A stretch of 64,000 nucleotides of DNA from Pseudomicrostroma phylloplanum (GCA_039545275.1 BCHS01000011.1:1-64000), one strand, 5' to 3'; counted from the first letter of the stretch, positions 23,276 through 36,609 are shown. Numbers and translations are program-made. The notes: generated by a model from the letters alone, not told the origin.

Positions 23276-26200
23276 ATGGACCATCAGGACTTCGCAGCTG
23301 ACTCAAGAGACATGGACACAGCGCAGGGCGCCTCGACTTCTGGCTCTGGCTCTGGCTCTGGCTCCCGCTCTTCATCACCATTGCCGGTGGAAGTGCTGGT
23401 ACCGGCAGACGATGCCAAGTCACAGGAGGAGGCGGCCAGCAATAGCGCTCAGGGCGTGGAAGCAAAGAGGAAGAAGCTCTTTGCGCTGTTTCAAAAGAAG
23501 AACAAGGTGCGTTGGTATGCGAGCGCCCGAGAGAGGCACGAGGGAGCCAGTAGGGAGCGACACACAAGGCGCTTACTTACTCGAGCTTGATTTCTTCCCT
23601 TGGGCTTGCAACAGGGAGAACCCGAGGCGTCTGCTTCAGAGGCAGGTGAAGCTCCTGCCGTCCCTCCAGCAGCAACCACAAGCAAGCGTCCCGCCCGGTC
23701 TCGCGCAGCCAAAACCCGACAAACGACCCTTGTCGACCTAACAGGCGATCTGGAAGACGAAGAATGGGCTCCCAGCTCAGCCGCTTCCTCTTCTCGTCCA
23801 AAGAAGAAAGTAAAGGAAGCAGCTTTACCGCCGCCGCCCCCCAGACAGCGATCGCCTCTCCCGCCGCTAAAGCTAAATGTCTCTGGCAATGGGCTGGCCG
23901 ATGGCCAGTCTGCTCACTCGTTCTTCGACCGGAGACCAGCTGGCGATACGTCCCGTGGCGGAAGTGCAGCTGCCACCAAGGAGAAGACCTCTCGTCCTGC
24001 AACCTCTACTGGGAGAAAGAAGCCTGCCATGCATGTTCCTTGGCCAGCTCGGGACAGTGTCCATGTGCTCCCTCTGGAGCATCTCAGCGGAGGATTGGCT
24101 GATACTGCAGTTCCTCGATATCTGCCTTTCCCCAAGCTGGATATCAAAGGCAAGGGCAAAGCGGTCAGCAATGGCAACCAAAGCCTTGTGTTTCCATCTC
24201 AAGGGCTCGCCGAAGAAGTCAGAAGGAGAAAGCGGGGTCTCAAGTCATCTCTGTCCGACCAAATCACGAATGGCTCTGCCTCGCACTATCTAGAAGACGC
24301 GATTCCAGACTCTCTAAGAGACCATTCTGCCTTCAGTGGTGCTCTACAGCGTGGCAAGAGGCATCCTGGCGCTGAAGCAAATGTCATCTGGACGGACCGC
24401 TGGAGACCTCGACGAGCTGAGGAAGTCCTAGGCAGTGAAGCTAGTGCGAAGTATCTACGCGACTGGCTGTTTGAGCTCAAGCTCGTATCGGGCACGTCTC
24501 TTGATCCTAGCAGCTCGAATGATGCTGGCAAGAGAGCCTACGGGTCCAGTACATCTACACCAGAACCTTCGTTCAAAAGGCGTAAAGTCCAGACCAGCGT
24601 GGAGAAGCTGTCGAAAAAAGGCGTCAAGAAGGGCAACGGAGATGCTTCGTTCATCGTCGATGACGACGAAGACGAACTTTACGCCTTCTTTGAGAACGCC
24701 GGAGTACGCACCTCACAGCATACTGACGCCGACGTCGATGACCTAGGATGCGGTTTCGATAGCGGCATAGACAGCCAAAGCTCACAAGAAGACGCAGCCC
24801 TTGACTTTCGTGCCAGCGATCGCCTCACTAATTGCATCCTCCTCCAGGGTCCGCCAGGCTCGGGAAAGACAGCGGCAATCTTCGCCTGCGCAGATGAGCT
24901 GAATTTCGAGGTCTTTGAGCTTTTCTCAGGCATGGGCAAGAGAGGCAGCAAGGAGCTCAAGGAGGCAGTGGGGGCACTTGGCCGCAATCATATGGTCTCT
25001 GGAGGTGGAAGTGGTGGCGGTGCAAACAGGAGTAATGTAGCGAGCGGTAGTAATGCGTTCAAGGCTCTCATGGGGTCTACAAATGCCAAGGCGTCTGGCA
25101 GTAGTCAGGCAAAATCTAATCAGATGCGCGGGAGGATGGTCATTCCTGACAGCTCCGAGACGGAGGATAGTCAGCCCTTGGTCGAGGAAGGGAATGATAG
25201 CACACCCGCTGTCAATAGTGCAAGACCAATGAGTTCTACGCGACAGTCACTGATCCTGATCGAGGAGGCTGATGTGCTCTTTGAGGATGATCGAGCATTC
25301 TGGACCGGAGTGGTGGACCTCGTCAAGCAGTCGAAGAGGCCGGTCATCCTGACTTGCAATGGTGAGTAAGCTGGCTGCACATCAGTATGTAGCAGGACAC
25401 ACGTGAGCTGATCAACCGTTGCGAACCATCGCTACAGACCTGTCATATATCCCGCAAGACCTTCTCGCCATCCAGCGAGTGCTCCCCTTCCAACAGCTGG
25501 ATCGCGAAGCGGCACTGCACTACCTAAGCTTCATCTCCGAGGCAGAGGGCCGTCCGATGACGAGGCAAGCCATCGAGCAAGCGGCTGATGAGGCCCAACA
25601 TGGGGATGAAGCACATCCTTCAGACTACTCACAGCGCAGGGCGGGCTCGAAGAGACCTATCGATTTGCGTCAGGCTATACATCAGCTGCAATTCGCTTCT
25701 TCGGTCAGCTCCAAGACGCAGCCTTCGATTCAGCAGCACACAGCCGAAGCCAACGGTACACTGTCAGCGACAGAGGTTATCGCACAGCCCGGGCTAGCTG
25801 ATCTTGCCCGTCTACAGCATCTATCACGCGGCCTCTCCTCGCTGTCTTTTGCTCACGCTGAGCTGACTCGCCCTTTCGTGAGACAGAGCGCCGGTGACGA
25901 GCCCTCGCCTTCGGGATTACCTGCGCTCCCGAGCATCTCGGCCCAAGGCTCCTCGGATCAACTCAATGGCAGTTTGTCCATCAGTAGCAGCAGCAGCAGC
26001 AGCGGAGCTCCCGCCTCATCGGACGAAGTCCTCGTGCCGCCTTCGCTGAGGGTGCTCCGAGCGCAGGTGAACCAGAAGGCATGTCCCGTCGCGCTGCCCC
26101 TGGAGGGCAGGGAGGATCTCCTGCAGCAGGCCGTACAGGAGTCGGCTCTGGCATGCATTAGAGGCGCTTTCGGCCATGACGACGGCGCTCGGACTGCCCA

Positions 26201-26831
26201 GTGGCTGACGTACGACCAGGACCACTCCTACGCTGAAGACCTGCACACGCAGGCAGAGCACCTTCGCTGCATGCTCGAGCCTTTGCTAGTTCCCGGGCTG
26301 CCCCTCCCTCCACCGCACCCTTCGACACGGCCCTCGTCTTCTTCCGAGAGCACACTGTCCATTGCATCAGAAAAGTTCTGGGCAGATTACGCGCCCTATG
26401 TCCGCTTTATGGTGCGCATCGAGGACTTTGAAGAAGTCATGAGACAGTACGCTCAGCAACAGCAGCAGCAGCAGCAGGACGACTCACTCTTCCCCATCGG
26501 CGGTCCCGGCGGTGCGCGCTCCCTCCGAACCTCTACACGCCTGTCACGCGCTGCTACCCAGGCTGGCAGCGCAGGAGGGGAGCGGATCATCGCTCTGGAC
26601 AAACAGGGTCTGGAGGCGGCGAGGAAGAGCGCGAGTGGATTCATGCAGCTCCTGTGGGGTGCACCAGCTCCTGCTGCTGCTGCTGGCGCTCCTGCTCCTG
26701 CACCTGCGCCTGCGCCTGCATCGAACACCAATGTGGGACATAGTGATGCTGGAGGAGAGGAGCGAAGCTTAGCTGCCGAGCTGGGATTTGCGGCTGGACA
26801 GTTGCCTCAGGTTGGGAATCTGCCCATGTGA
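23276..26831 (+). CDS. ELG1: PCNA-unloading AAA+ ATPase Elg1/ATAD5
   Basis: Exons 23276-23506, 23615-25361 and 25438-26831 join in frame to 1,123 residues. This is an RFC-like large subunit that unloads PCNA, preferentially the SUMO-modified form. The N-terminus is Ser/Gly-rich. TTLVDLTGD near residue 114 resembles a SUMO-interacting motif, as known in Elg1. IWTDRWRPRRAEEVLGSE opens the AAA+ module. Walker A GPPGSGKT is near residue 488, after which comes ELNFEVFELFSGMGKRGSKE. Walker B is LIEEADVLFEDD, followed by RPVILTCNDLSYIP across the second intron. A Ser/Gly-rich insertion separates Walker A and B, as in other Elg1 proteins. The C-terminus carries poly-Gln and Ala/Pro repeats. Rad24 is excluded by the WRPRRAEEVLG and EEADVLF features. 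Confidence 0.92.
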
Positions 26832-27046
26832 CGTGCTATGTGGTCAGGGAACGGCAAGGGCTCGAAGCGGGAAAGCCGATGTGAACGTACACACACTTCA
26901 GTCTCGACGAGACACACTGCATGTCCGAATGAGTCAACACGTCACTGATTGCTGTGCGTGCAAATCTGCATTTTGGCATCACCGTCAATCTACTAGGCCC
27001 TGCTCCTCCGGTCTATCACGCCCTCCCTGTCTTCTTCTTCCCTTTT

Positions 27047-28657
<1,611 letters not shown>

Positions 28658-28961
28658 CGGTGGTGGTGGTGAGGGGAGGTTCGGTGGAGGGAGTGGGGTC
28701 AAGGATACACTCCGTAGGCAGCAAGCAACGAAGGAAGGAGCAAAGGAAGGAGGGAGGGAGGGAGGGACTGCTTCTCGGAATCGGAACCAGGCCGAGGCTC
28801 AGGGCTCTCGCGTGCGCGGCTCCGAGATCTTGGCTCCACACAGTCGTAAAGGCAAGACAGACTCCGCCCTGGTCCGCCGGGCGCTTCTTACCTTGAGAAG
28901 ATCCGGCCTTCTTCCCGCGATACGGCGAGATCAACCATCCTCAAGGGCGTACCATCACACC
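28658..28961. promoter_or_regulatory. Divergent spacer RVB1 / CIA1
   Basis: 304 bp with a GGAG/GGGA-rich purine tract at about 28739-28768. It must contain both promoters. Confidence 0.4.
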
Positions 28962-30452
28962 ATGATGGCCGACGACGCATCGCTACCGCAGTCAGAAGCT
29001 TCACAGGCCTCTTCTTCCGCCCCTTCGAAGCCAGCCGATGCCAAGTCCCAGCTGAGCAGCGTCCCGCAGCTGGACCTGGTCGCTGATCTGCCCTCGCACT
29101 CGGATCGAGCATGGTCCGCCGCATGGAATCCGCGGCAAGCACTACTGGCGACGTGCTCCACTGATAAAGACGTGCGACTCTTCTCATACGCCGCCTCCTC
29201 ATCTTCTGCGGCTGCCTCGACCAGCAGCGGCTCCGGTCAAATCGACTTCACCCTGCGAGAGACGATCCCTACTGGTCACAAGCGCACCGTACGGCAGGTG
29301 GCATGGTCCCCCTCGGGCCGTACACTGGCCACTGCCTCCTTCGACTCGACCGTCGGCATCTGGCAGCCGCTCGAGTCCTTCTCCAATGAGCCCTCGACGG
29401 TGGACGTGGCGGGCAACCCTTCTCAGGGCGGCTCCTCGTCGCTGGTGTGGGACTGCATCGGCACACTCGAGGGCCACGAGTCCGAGTGCAAGTCCGTCGC
29501 CTTTTCCCGTACGGGCTCACTCCTGGCGAGCTGCTCCAGGGACAAGTCGGTGTGGATTTGGGAGGTGCAACCCGATGGAGATTTCGAGTGTCTGAGCGTA
29601 CTCATGGAGCATTCACAGGACGTAAAGTGCGTCGCTTGGTCCACCGCAGAGGACGTCCTCGCCAGCGGGTCTTACGACGACACCATCAAGCTGTACCTTG
29701 ATGACCCTGGAGAGGACTGGTTCTGCTACGCTACCCTCACAGGCCACACCTCGACTGTCTGGTCGCTCAAGTTCTCGCCCTGTGGAAACTACCTCGTGTC
29801 CGCCAGCGACGATGAGACGCTGCGAGTATGGACTCGGCTCGACGAGGAAGAGGCAGAGCGGAGAGGACTCAAGGTGGACGGGAAGATGCCTGGTAGGAAG
29901 GGGGAAAAGTGGATCTGCACAAACATCGTAAAGGGATGGTGGAGCCGGACAGTCTACTCAGTCGACTGGGCACGAGGAAGAGAGGGGACATTGGGCAGGA
30001 TCGCGGCAGGTGGAGGGGATGGCAGGATATGCGTCTTTGAAGTGGTGAGTTGACGAGGATATCACGTGGGTACAGTCCTATGCCAGGCAACGCTGACGCC
30101 TGACATCTACCATGTTCCCAACCAGCTACCACCGCCTTCGCCATCCTCCGCCACGCCCATCGTCAATCTCCACTCCACCATTCAAGACGCACACGGCGTC
30201 TCAGACCTAAACGCCCTCTCCTTTGGCCCGCCTGACCTCACTGGACAAGCCTCGGGTCTCGTAGCAGAGGACTTCCCTGATGCTCCTCAGCAGGACGAGG
30301 GAAGCAGGTTTCAGGAGGTGGGAGAGGATGAAGATGAGGAGATGGGTGAAGGTGGAGCAGCAGCAGGGGGCAAGCAGGATAAGAGGTGGGATGATCTGAT
30401 CTGTAGCACTGGCGATGACGGGACGGTGAGAGTGTGGAGAGTACCTGCCTAG
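28962..30452 (+). CDS. CIA1: Cytosolic Fe-S assembly WD40 protein Cia1/CIAO1
   Basis: Exons 28962-30044 and 30126-30452 join at a codon boundary to 469 residues. Seven WD40 blades can be traced: WSAAWNPRQALLATCSTDKD, RQVAWSPSGRTLATASFDST, KSVAFSRTGSLLASCSRDKS, KCVAWSTAEDVLASGSYDDT, WSLKFSPCGNYLVSASDDET, YSVDWARGREGTLGRIAAGG and a final blade ending WDDLICSTGDDGTVRVWRV. Blade 4 contains the DDTIKLYLDD segment conserved in Cia1. The family docks Fe-S apoproteins onto the cytosolic targeting complex with Met18/MMS19 and Cia2. Several blades carry Ser/Gly-rich loop insertions, and the last blade has a long acidic insertion. The frame stays open upstream of 28962, but the chosen ATG gives a normal-size protein. 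Confidence 0.93.
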
Positions 30453-30555
30453 TTCGCACATCATCATGGTGCAAAAAATCACAATTAGAATAGATGTCGC
30501 ATACCCCTTGCTGTCGTACAGTATACACAATACAGACTCCCTCCCCTAACTATGC

Positions 30556-33444
30556 TCAGAAGTACTCCATCTGTCTGGCCAATTCGCTCAACTCCACCTT
30601 CTTCCCCTTGCGACGTCTTCTCACCCCTTCCTCCTTCCACTTGCGAATCCACGCCTCCATCTTTGCCCTACTCTTCCCATTGCCCACATTAACAGTGGGT
30701 ACACACCTACCCCAACTGTCCAGCCCAACCATGAATGCGCTCAGCTCCAGGAAGGAAGAGTGCTCCGAGTAAGGGATGGGCAGGATCTGTACTTGACGAG
30801 TGGAGTCGCGCGTAGGCTGGAAGGTCCTGTGCGAGTAGGGCTGCGAGGTGAGGTTCGCCGAGAGCATACGGGAGAGACTGGGCTCCGTCGACTCGCCAGG
30901 GCGGGGCTTGTACGCCCAGCCTGTAGGCCTGAAGGCCACGATGCGCCCGAATGGCTCCAGGCCCTTCTCTCCCGCTGCAGTCCTCTCCTCTGCCTGCTTG
31001 TGCAGCGCCTTCAGATGTCCCGTCAGGCTCTCAAAGTTGAGCGCAAAGAGATTCGTCACGTGCACCTGCGCTTTAAAAGGGTCTTTGGTAAGGAGTGACT
31101 GCAAGAGGGGCTCGTCGACGAGTTGCTGGAAGATGCGGTACTTGCGTTGGTCGCAGCAGAAGATGCGAGTGCCTAGGCGGAGAGCACACGAGAGGGCCAC
31201 CTTCTCCTTGCCGATGGAGTAGGTGCCGACGAGGACGAGCAGGCGGGACGAGGGAGAGCTGTTGAAGGAGAATGTAAAGGGGAGGGTGGACTGCGTGGCG
31301 GTGGAACGGCGCGTGTCGATGGACGACTTGGTATCTGCCTTCGAGTCGGAGCCATCTCCGTCGTCGTCGGGGTCGCCAAACTCTGCATCGTCGCCTTGGT
31401 CCAGCTCGCTGGGCTCGTCCTCGAGAGGACCTTGTAGGTCGGCCAGCTCGCCGTCGTCCAGAGCGAGATCTTCCTCCGCCAGCTCGCCAAGGCCAAAGTC
31501 ATCAGCATCGTCACCGGCATCGGCATCCTCTTCTTCGTCTTGCTCTGCCTTGACGTCGGCAACGCTCTTTGAGAATTTGGGGACGTCGACCTCGGATGTT
31601 TCTTCCTTGACCTGATGTGCAGCCATCCATGCCGCTTCTTCGTCCTCATCAATTGGCACCTCCACCTTGACATCCTCGTCGCTCTCAGGCTCTTCATCGT
31701 AACGGAAGAGGCCCTTTGCCAAGGTACCCAATGGCGGCTTGACAATGACTCGTCCAATCCCCGTGACCTTCTCATCTTCCTCGCCCTCCTCCCTCTTGGC
31801 TGTGTCCTGTATCCCCATCCACCGCCGCATCCCCTTTCGCTCCCCTTCGAGCTGAATGCGCTTCTCCTCGGCTTCGCGCTCGCGCTTGTTCACCCGCCAC
31901 GTCTTACTGTCCGCCCGCTCGACGACGATGCCTTCGCTTTCCCACTTGCGCCTCTGCTCGTCTGCCCTAGTGCGCTCCTCGTCGCTGGCAAGAAGACCAT
32001 AGGCGCATTGCCCGCACTCACGCACTACCTCTTCCTGTGCTGGGAAGCAGTAGCGCGGGTTGAGGTAGGTGGTGTCGAGGTAGATGATGTCGATGTGTTT
32101 GCCCTTGATGCGAGGGTGCTCTAGAAGATAGGGAGAAGCACGGAAATCGCCACAGTGTAGGTAAACCCATTCTTTCTCCCTGCCCGTCATATCGAGAAAG
32201 GGCAGAGGTAGAGGGGCAGGTATCCCGTACGAGGCAGGGGCTGGCTGAAGGATATATGCCGTCCGTGGTCCTCGGAAGAGAAAGACACACGACCCGGGAC
32301 AATGGTTTGCCGGGAGCAGAGTCACCTTGATCCCACCACTGTGCGGGATCTCCACTTCTTCTTGCAAAGGGAGTGGATGTAAAAATGCCCGTGGCACTCG
32401 CAGCGAGGTAGCGAGGAGGTTCGCAGTCGTCTCTGTGCAGTAGACTGGTCCCGCAGACCAATTGTGCGAGAGGCCGACGTAGTGGTCGGAGTGGGCGTGG
32501 GAGAGAAAGTAGCCCACGCACCCAGGGATGGCTCCGAAGCGGAATGCGTCGACTGACAGAGGCATGCCGTGGAGGACCTTGTAGAAGGGCACTCCTCGGG
32601 GCTTTCGGGTGCCCTTGAGCGCACGGTTGCGACCCTCGATGGCATCGCAGTGAGACCAGAGCTTAAGCAGCGTCGAGGGTGTCAGGAGTGGGTCGAGGTC
32701 CGTCGAGGTACGAGGCCCAATCAGCTGTGTTGACAAGGAGGTAGTGGAAGGTCCGGGAACCGGCGCGCCTGGGACGTTGGTATTGGACATGAGTAGTGAG
32801 AAGGCGTCGCGTGAGGACGAGGAAGAAGTCGCAGCAGCAGCAGCAGCTGGTGTCGGAGGAGCGATGCGGGCCTTGCCTGCCATCATCGGAGGTGGAGCAA
32901 AAGCTGGTGAGATGGACCGTCTTTCGCTCTTGACCTTGACAGCAGCAGCGGCAGCGGCAATGGTAGGATGCTCTGCAGGAGCGGTGGCCTCTAGCATATC
33001 GTCCCGTTCTTCCAGCTTGACCTTCTTGAGTGGAGGCAGGTGTGGCGAGCAGATCGTAGCAGCAGCAGGAGGAGGAGGAGGAGGCGGCATATGGTCCTTG
33101 CTGCTACCTTCTCCTCGATTGTGTGCCTCTGCCAGCGCCTTTGCCGCCTCTGCCTCTGCCTCTGCTCTACTCTTTCTCTCCTCCTCTTCCCTCAAGCTCT
33201 CCCTCATGGCCCACTGCAGCTGCGCATCCTCGTTAGCAGGCGCAGACGCGGGAGAGGCGTTCGGCCTGCCGGATGGCTTCGTAGGCGACTGTCTGTCAGC
33301 ACCGGGTGATGAGGCCGAGCTGGGCGATGCACCTCCCTTTTGCTGGAAGAAGGACAGAAGCGTAGGAGTGGCTCCACTTGACGACGAGGCGGTGGCGGAA
33401 GCGCTGGGTCGCTGCTTACGCTTGGGGGCCGGTGATGGGGCCAT
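30556..33444 (-). CDS. PSO2: DNA interstrand cross-link repair nuclease Pso2/Snm1
   Basis: One intronless exon, 962 residues. It is a metallo-β-lactamase/β-CASP nuclease. Motif 2 is SHAHSDHYVGL, motif 3 is LPANHCPGSCVFLF, HCGDFRAS follows, and YLDTTYLNP marks the motif-4 Asp region. The β-CASP part has LVGTYSIGKEKVALSCALRL, AFRPTGWAY and ILPIPYSEHSSF (the last catalytic His). Close to the N-terminus, TPTLLSFFQQK resembles a PCNA-interacting peptide. The family digests DNA 5'-3' past cross-links. Unusually, about 240 residues of mostly acidic sequence separate the motif-4 Asp from LVGTYS, far more than the few dozen in yeast Pso2. The long N-terminus is Ser/Pro/Ala-rich. The next gene is divergent. 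Confidence 0.93.
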   Translation of the reverse strand: MAPSPAPKRKQRPSASATASSSSGATPTLLSFFQQKGGASPSSASSPGADRQSPTKPSGRPNASPASAPANEDAQLQWAMRESLREEEERKSRAEAEAEAAKALAEAHNRGEGSSKDHMPPPPPPPAAATICSPHLPPLKKVKLEERDDMLEATAPAEHPTIAAAAAAVKVKSERRSISPAFAPPPMMAGKARIAPPTPAAAAAATSSSSSRDAFSLLMSNTNVPGAPVPGPSTTSLSTQLIGPRTSTDLDPLLTPSTLLKLWSHCDAIEGRNRALKGTRKPRGVPFYKVLHGMPLSVDAFRFGAIPGCVGYFLSHAHSDHYVGLSHNWSAGPVYCTETTANLLATSLRVPRAFLHPLPLQEEVEIPHSGGIKVTLLPANHCPGSCVFLFRGPRTAYILQPAPASYGIPAPLPLPFLDMTGREKEWVYLHCGDFRASPYLLEHPRIKGKHIDIIYLDTTYLNPRYCFPAQEEVVRECGQCAYGLLASDEERTRADEQRRKWESEGIVVERADSKTWRVNKREREAEEKRIQLEGERKGMRRWMGIQDTAKREEGEEDEKVTGIGRVIVKPPLGTLAKGLFRYDEEPESDEDVKVEVPIDEDEEAAWMAAHQVKEETSEVDVPKFSKSVADVKAEQDEEEDADAGDDADDFGLGELAEEDLALDDGELADLQGPLEDEPSELDQGDDAEFGDPDDDGDGSDSKADTKSSIDTRRSTATQSTLPFTFSFNSSPSSRLLVLVGTYSIGKEKVALSCALRLGTRIFCCDQRKYRIFQQLVDEPLLQSLLTKDPFKAQVHVTNLFALNFESLTGHLKALHKQAEERTAAGEKGLEPFGRIVAFRPTGWAYKPRPGESTEPSLSRMLSANLTSQPYSHRTFQPTRDSTRQVQILPIPYSEHSSFLELSAFMVGLDSWGRCVPTVNVGNGKSRAKMEAWIRKWKEEGVRRRRKGKKVELSELARQMEYF

Positions 33445-33854
33445 GGTAGCGCCAAGGGCGAGCGCTGACTCTTCAGGACATCTATGTCAGCTACAGAGGG
33501 AGCTATGTGAGCTTGTATCTGGGCTGTCAGACTGCGGGCGTCGCGGCAAGAGGTGGCGAGGTGGGTGATGGTAGGAGGTGGCCGTATTCCCTCATCTGCA
33601 GCGGAAGCACCAAAGTTGCGGAAGTGCGGGGGCGGGCGGAGAGCGGAGATTCAATGCTGCCCCCGGACGTCCAATTCCACCAAAGGGAAATCGTATCGTG
33701 ACTGCATCGTCGTCGTCGACGTCCATATCCTCATCCTCCTCGTATCATCTCCGTAGTGTAAGCCCGTCCGCAGCGAGCACATCGGCAGCGAGACTCCCGC
33801 ATCTTCTTGGTACTGCTGCGACTGCGCCCGCTGCCCAAGGCGCGTGCCGGCGCC
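33445..33854. promoter_or_regulatory. Divergent spacer PSO2 / PDI-like gene
   Basis: 410 bp between divergent start codons. No ORF with coding character. Presumed to hold both promoters. Confidence 0.4.
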
Positions 33855-36500
33855 ATGCTGGTCTCGCTCTTGCCCACAGCGACCGCGCTGGCCCTCTTCT
33901 TCTTGAGCAGCCTGCCCACCTCCCTCTGTGCCCCAACGCAGCTGTCCGACGGGACCTTGCCTGAGCTGGTACGGCTCACATCGGCCAACTGGTCCTCGTC
34001 GATCTCACAAGGCTCGTGGCTCATCGAGTTCTACTCGCCCTACTGTACACCCTGCAAGGCGTTCGTGCCTCTCTGGGCCGAGCTGGTCAAGAACAAGGCA
34101 GTCCTCGCCAGTGACGTCCCCGCAGCGCCCTTTCGCCTGGCGCAAGTCAATTGCCACACCGAGGGAGACCTCTGCGTGCAAGAAGGCGTACCTCACTTTC
34201 CTCGTCTGAGCTTCTACAAGGATGGAAAGATGTCACAGAGCGAGTACCAAGGCAATAGAGAATATACCGAGCTCGCCGCCTGGATAGATGAAGAGGTGAA
34301 GGACTATCGGCAGAGCAAAGGTCATGGTGCAGCTGGTGGCCAGAATGTGCTACAAGGACCGGCAGCAGTAGTTCCGCCTCCTCTGCCTCCGCAGCCCGTG
34401 GTATCGCAGCCCTACTCCATTGCCCCGGCGCCAGCCACCGACTCTGCAAATCTACTCTCAGCGACGACGGCGCTGGACGTCTTGCAACCTCAGGCGTCTC
34501 CACCCCCGCAACAAGAAGCCGCAGCGCCCGGGCAACAGCAGCAGGCAGCTCCTCCGCCGCCGCCTCCACCGCCACCCGCTCCCGAAAGACCCTCTCCACC
34601 TCCTCCACCTCCCGTGGATCTCAGCCTGCCGAATCCGTATGGAAAGCTCCTCAAGTTCGGCAGTTCGCCGGGATTGACCACGCTTCAGGATCTACGCGAC
34701 TGGCTGGGGGTATCTGCTGAAGACACACAGCCTCTTCCGGCGCAAGGCAAGGGGGGACGGCCCCAGAGGAAGACTAGGCCCTCGGAGCCCAAGCGTGTCA
34801 CAGCTGCAAATGCCAACGAGGGTCACCTCGGGACAGGAGCTACGGATGCCGCCAAAGGCTACGGAGGTGCTCATCTGTCCAACGCAGCAGCACCCATGGC
34901 TGCGCCCCCTACTGATCTGCCCGGGAACCGCAAGCTCACCCCTGCCAAGGGCGGCACATTCGTCAAATTCTTTGCGCCTTGGTGCCCACATTGTCGTGCG
35001 ATGGCCCAAGCGTTCGAGAAGCTGGCCGAACCTCTGCGCAATAAGCTCAACATCCTCGAGGTGGACTGTGAAGCACATCATGACGTCTGCAGAGCCTTCC
35101 ACGTCAAGAGCTACCCGACCCTGCGACTCTACAGCCCGGTGAATGAGCTCGTCAGCGAATATCGCGGAAGCAGGACTTTCGACGGTATGTTCAGCTGGTG
35201 CGAAAAGGCGGCGCAAGAGGAAGTGGTGGACTTGGTCGAGGTCAAAGATGCCAGACAGTGGCGGGACGACGTTGCCAGGACACAGGAGGTCAGGTTCCTG
35301 TGGGTCGTTGAGCGCGAAGGCCCCCTGGATGGTGAGGTACCAGCTGCTCTGGAAGAAGAGCGGCGTCTCGTGACATTGGCCTCTCGTACACTATTCACGA
35401 GCCCATACAGAGTCTATCGCTCCACATCACGAGAGCTCATAGATCTCTTCCAGTCAAAGATGTCGCCTTGGAAGGGCGGTAGGACATCGGGCGGCCGCTA
35501 TCGCTCTGCCCTGCTGGCTTTCAAGGATCACAGCGCCGTTGCCCCAGTGAGTGCCTACTCTATCCCAGCCAGCTTCAATGCCACTTCGCAGCGGACGTAC
35601 CTCTCGCAATGGCTGGACTGGAGCCGATACCCCACCGTGTCACAAGTAGGGGGAGACGCGTGGGTAGACGTGATGAACAATGTCCACTCTGCACCGGTTG
35701 CATTAGCGCTAGTCAGCGGCGAGCAGCACGATGGACAGACATATGCTACGGGCAGCGGTGAAGTGTGGCGGAGGGGCGAGCTGGCAGCACTGAAGCGGAT
35801 GGCTCTAGCGTGGAGGGATAGCGGGCTGGTTTTCAACAAGAGTAGGTCAGAGCTCGACTCCGAGGCGCCAAAGTACACCTCCTCGGGTGGTCTCCTCTGG
35901 GCCTGGATCGACGCAGATCGCCATCGCTCTGCCCTGAAAAAGTACTACAAGCTCAGCGCACCACTGCAGGATCGCCTGCCTGCTCTCCTGCTGGTCGACA
36001 CCGCAGAGATGAGCTACTGGGAGCTTCCCACTCTCAGCCCCAGTAGATTACTCGACATCAGTGCGCTCGATCCGCCACCTCCCGGAACGCAACCGCCCGC
36101 GGGCTTTACGAGTAGGACGACCTACTTTGGCGAGAGCAGGGAGGTGTCTACCTGGCTCGGCGAGGGAGCAGCTAGCAACAAGACCGACCAACGACTCTCG
36201 CTTGATACCAAGGTATCGTCTTCTCTCAAATCTCTCCACGGCTTTACGGACGACCTTGGTCTCCTGCCCTTCATCGCCTCTATCTCCAGCGGAGAGCAGA
36301 GCAGAGGGAGACGCTCCACCCGCTCCCGCTTCGACAGGGGCACAGATGCGATGGTCCAGTTCGCCAGCCATCACTGGATGCTCAGCCTGCTTATACTGGC
36401 TGGACTAATGTTCGGATTGGCCCGGTATGTGCGGGCTGCGCAGGATGGCAATAAATCCGGACGAGGGTACAGGACTCTTATCGGGAGGAAGAAGGACTAG
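33855..36500 (+). CDS. ER membrane protein disulfide isomerase with two thioredoxin domains
   Basis: Intronless, 881 residues from the ATG at 33855. An N-terminal signal peptide (about 1-25, LLPTATALALFFLSSLPTSL) precedes thioredoxin domain 1, with active site SPYCTPCKAF near residue 60. A Pro/Gln/Ala-rich linker (about 180-270) contains poly-Pro runs. Domain 2 has APWCPHCRAM near residue 378, followed by VDCEAHHDVCRAFHVKSYPT with the cis-Pro. A long C-terminal region, probably further thioredoxin-like folds, ends in one membrane segment (WMLSLLILAGLMFGLARYV) and a short basic tail ending GRKKD. Both active-site pairs are intact and the second, CPHC, is like oxidising isomerases. This layout is like the fungal TMX/Mpd-type membrane PDIs. 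Function as oxidative folding or quality-control oxidoreductase is inferred. Confidence 0.88.
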   Translation: MLVSLLPTATALALFFLSSLPTSLCAPTQLSDGTLPELVRLTSANWSSSISQGSWLIEFYSPYCTPCKAFVPLWAELVKNKAVLASDVPAAPFRLAQVNCHTEGDLCVQEGVPHFPRLSFYKDGKMSQSEYQGNREYTELAAWIDEEVKDYRQSKGHGAAGGQNVLQGPAAVVPPPLPPQPVVSQPYSIAPAPATDSANLLSATTALDVLQPQASPPPQQEAAAPGQQQQAAPPPPPPPPPAPERPSPPPPPPVDLSLPNPYGKLLKFGSSPGLTTLQDLRDWLGVSAEDTQPLPAQGKGGRPQRKTRPSEPKRVTAANANEGHLGTGATDAAKGYGGAHLSNAAAPMAAPPTDLPGNRKLTPAKGGTFVKFFAPWCPHCRAMAQAFEKLAEPLRNKLNILEVDCEAHHDVCRAFHVKSYPTLRLYSPVNELVSEYRGSRTFDGMFSWCEKAAQEEVVDLVEVKDARQWRDDVARTQEVRFLWVVEREGPLDGEVPAALEEERRLVTLASRTLFTSPYRVYRSTSRELIDLFQSKMSPWKGGRTSGGRYRSALLAFKDHSAVAPVSAYSIPASFNATSQRTYLSQWLDWSRYPTVSQVGGDAWVDVMNNVHSAPVALALVSGEQHDGQTYATGSGEVWRRGELAALKRMALAWRDSGLVFNKSRSELDSEAPKYTSSGGLLWAWIDADRHRSALKKYYKLSAPLQDRLPALLLVDTAEMSYWELPTLSPSRLLDISALDPPPPGTQPPAGFTSRTTYFGESREVSTWLGEGAASNKTDQRLSLDTKVSSSLKSLHGFTDDLGLLPFIASISSGEQSRGRRSTRSRFDRGTDAMVQFASHHWMLSLLILAGLMFGLARYVRAAQDGNKSGRGYRTLIGRKKD

Positions 36501-36609
36501 CTACTGCCGTCGTGGGCGGACCCACATTGCTGTGGACGTGTATAGATGTAATACCATGTATCGGCTCTGCACCTTTTTCGACGGCGCGTATGGGACGTAA
36601 TGCAGCGTT

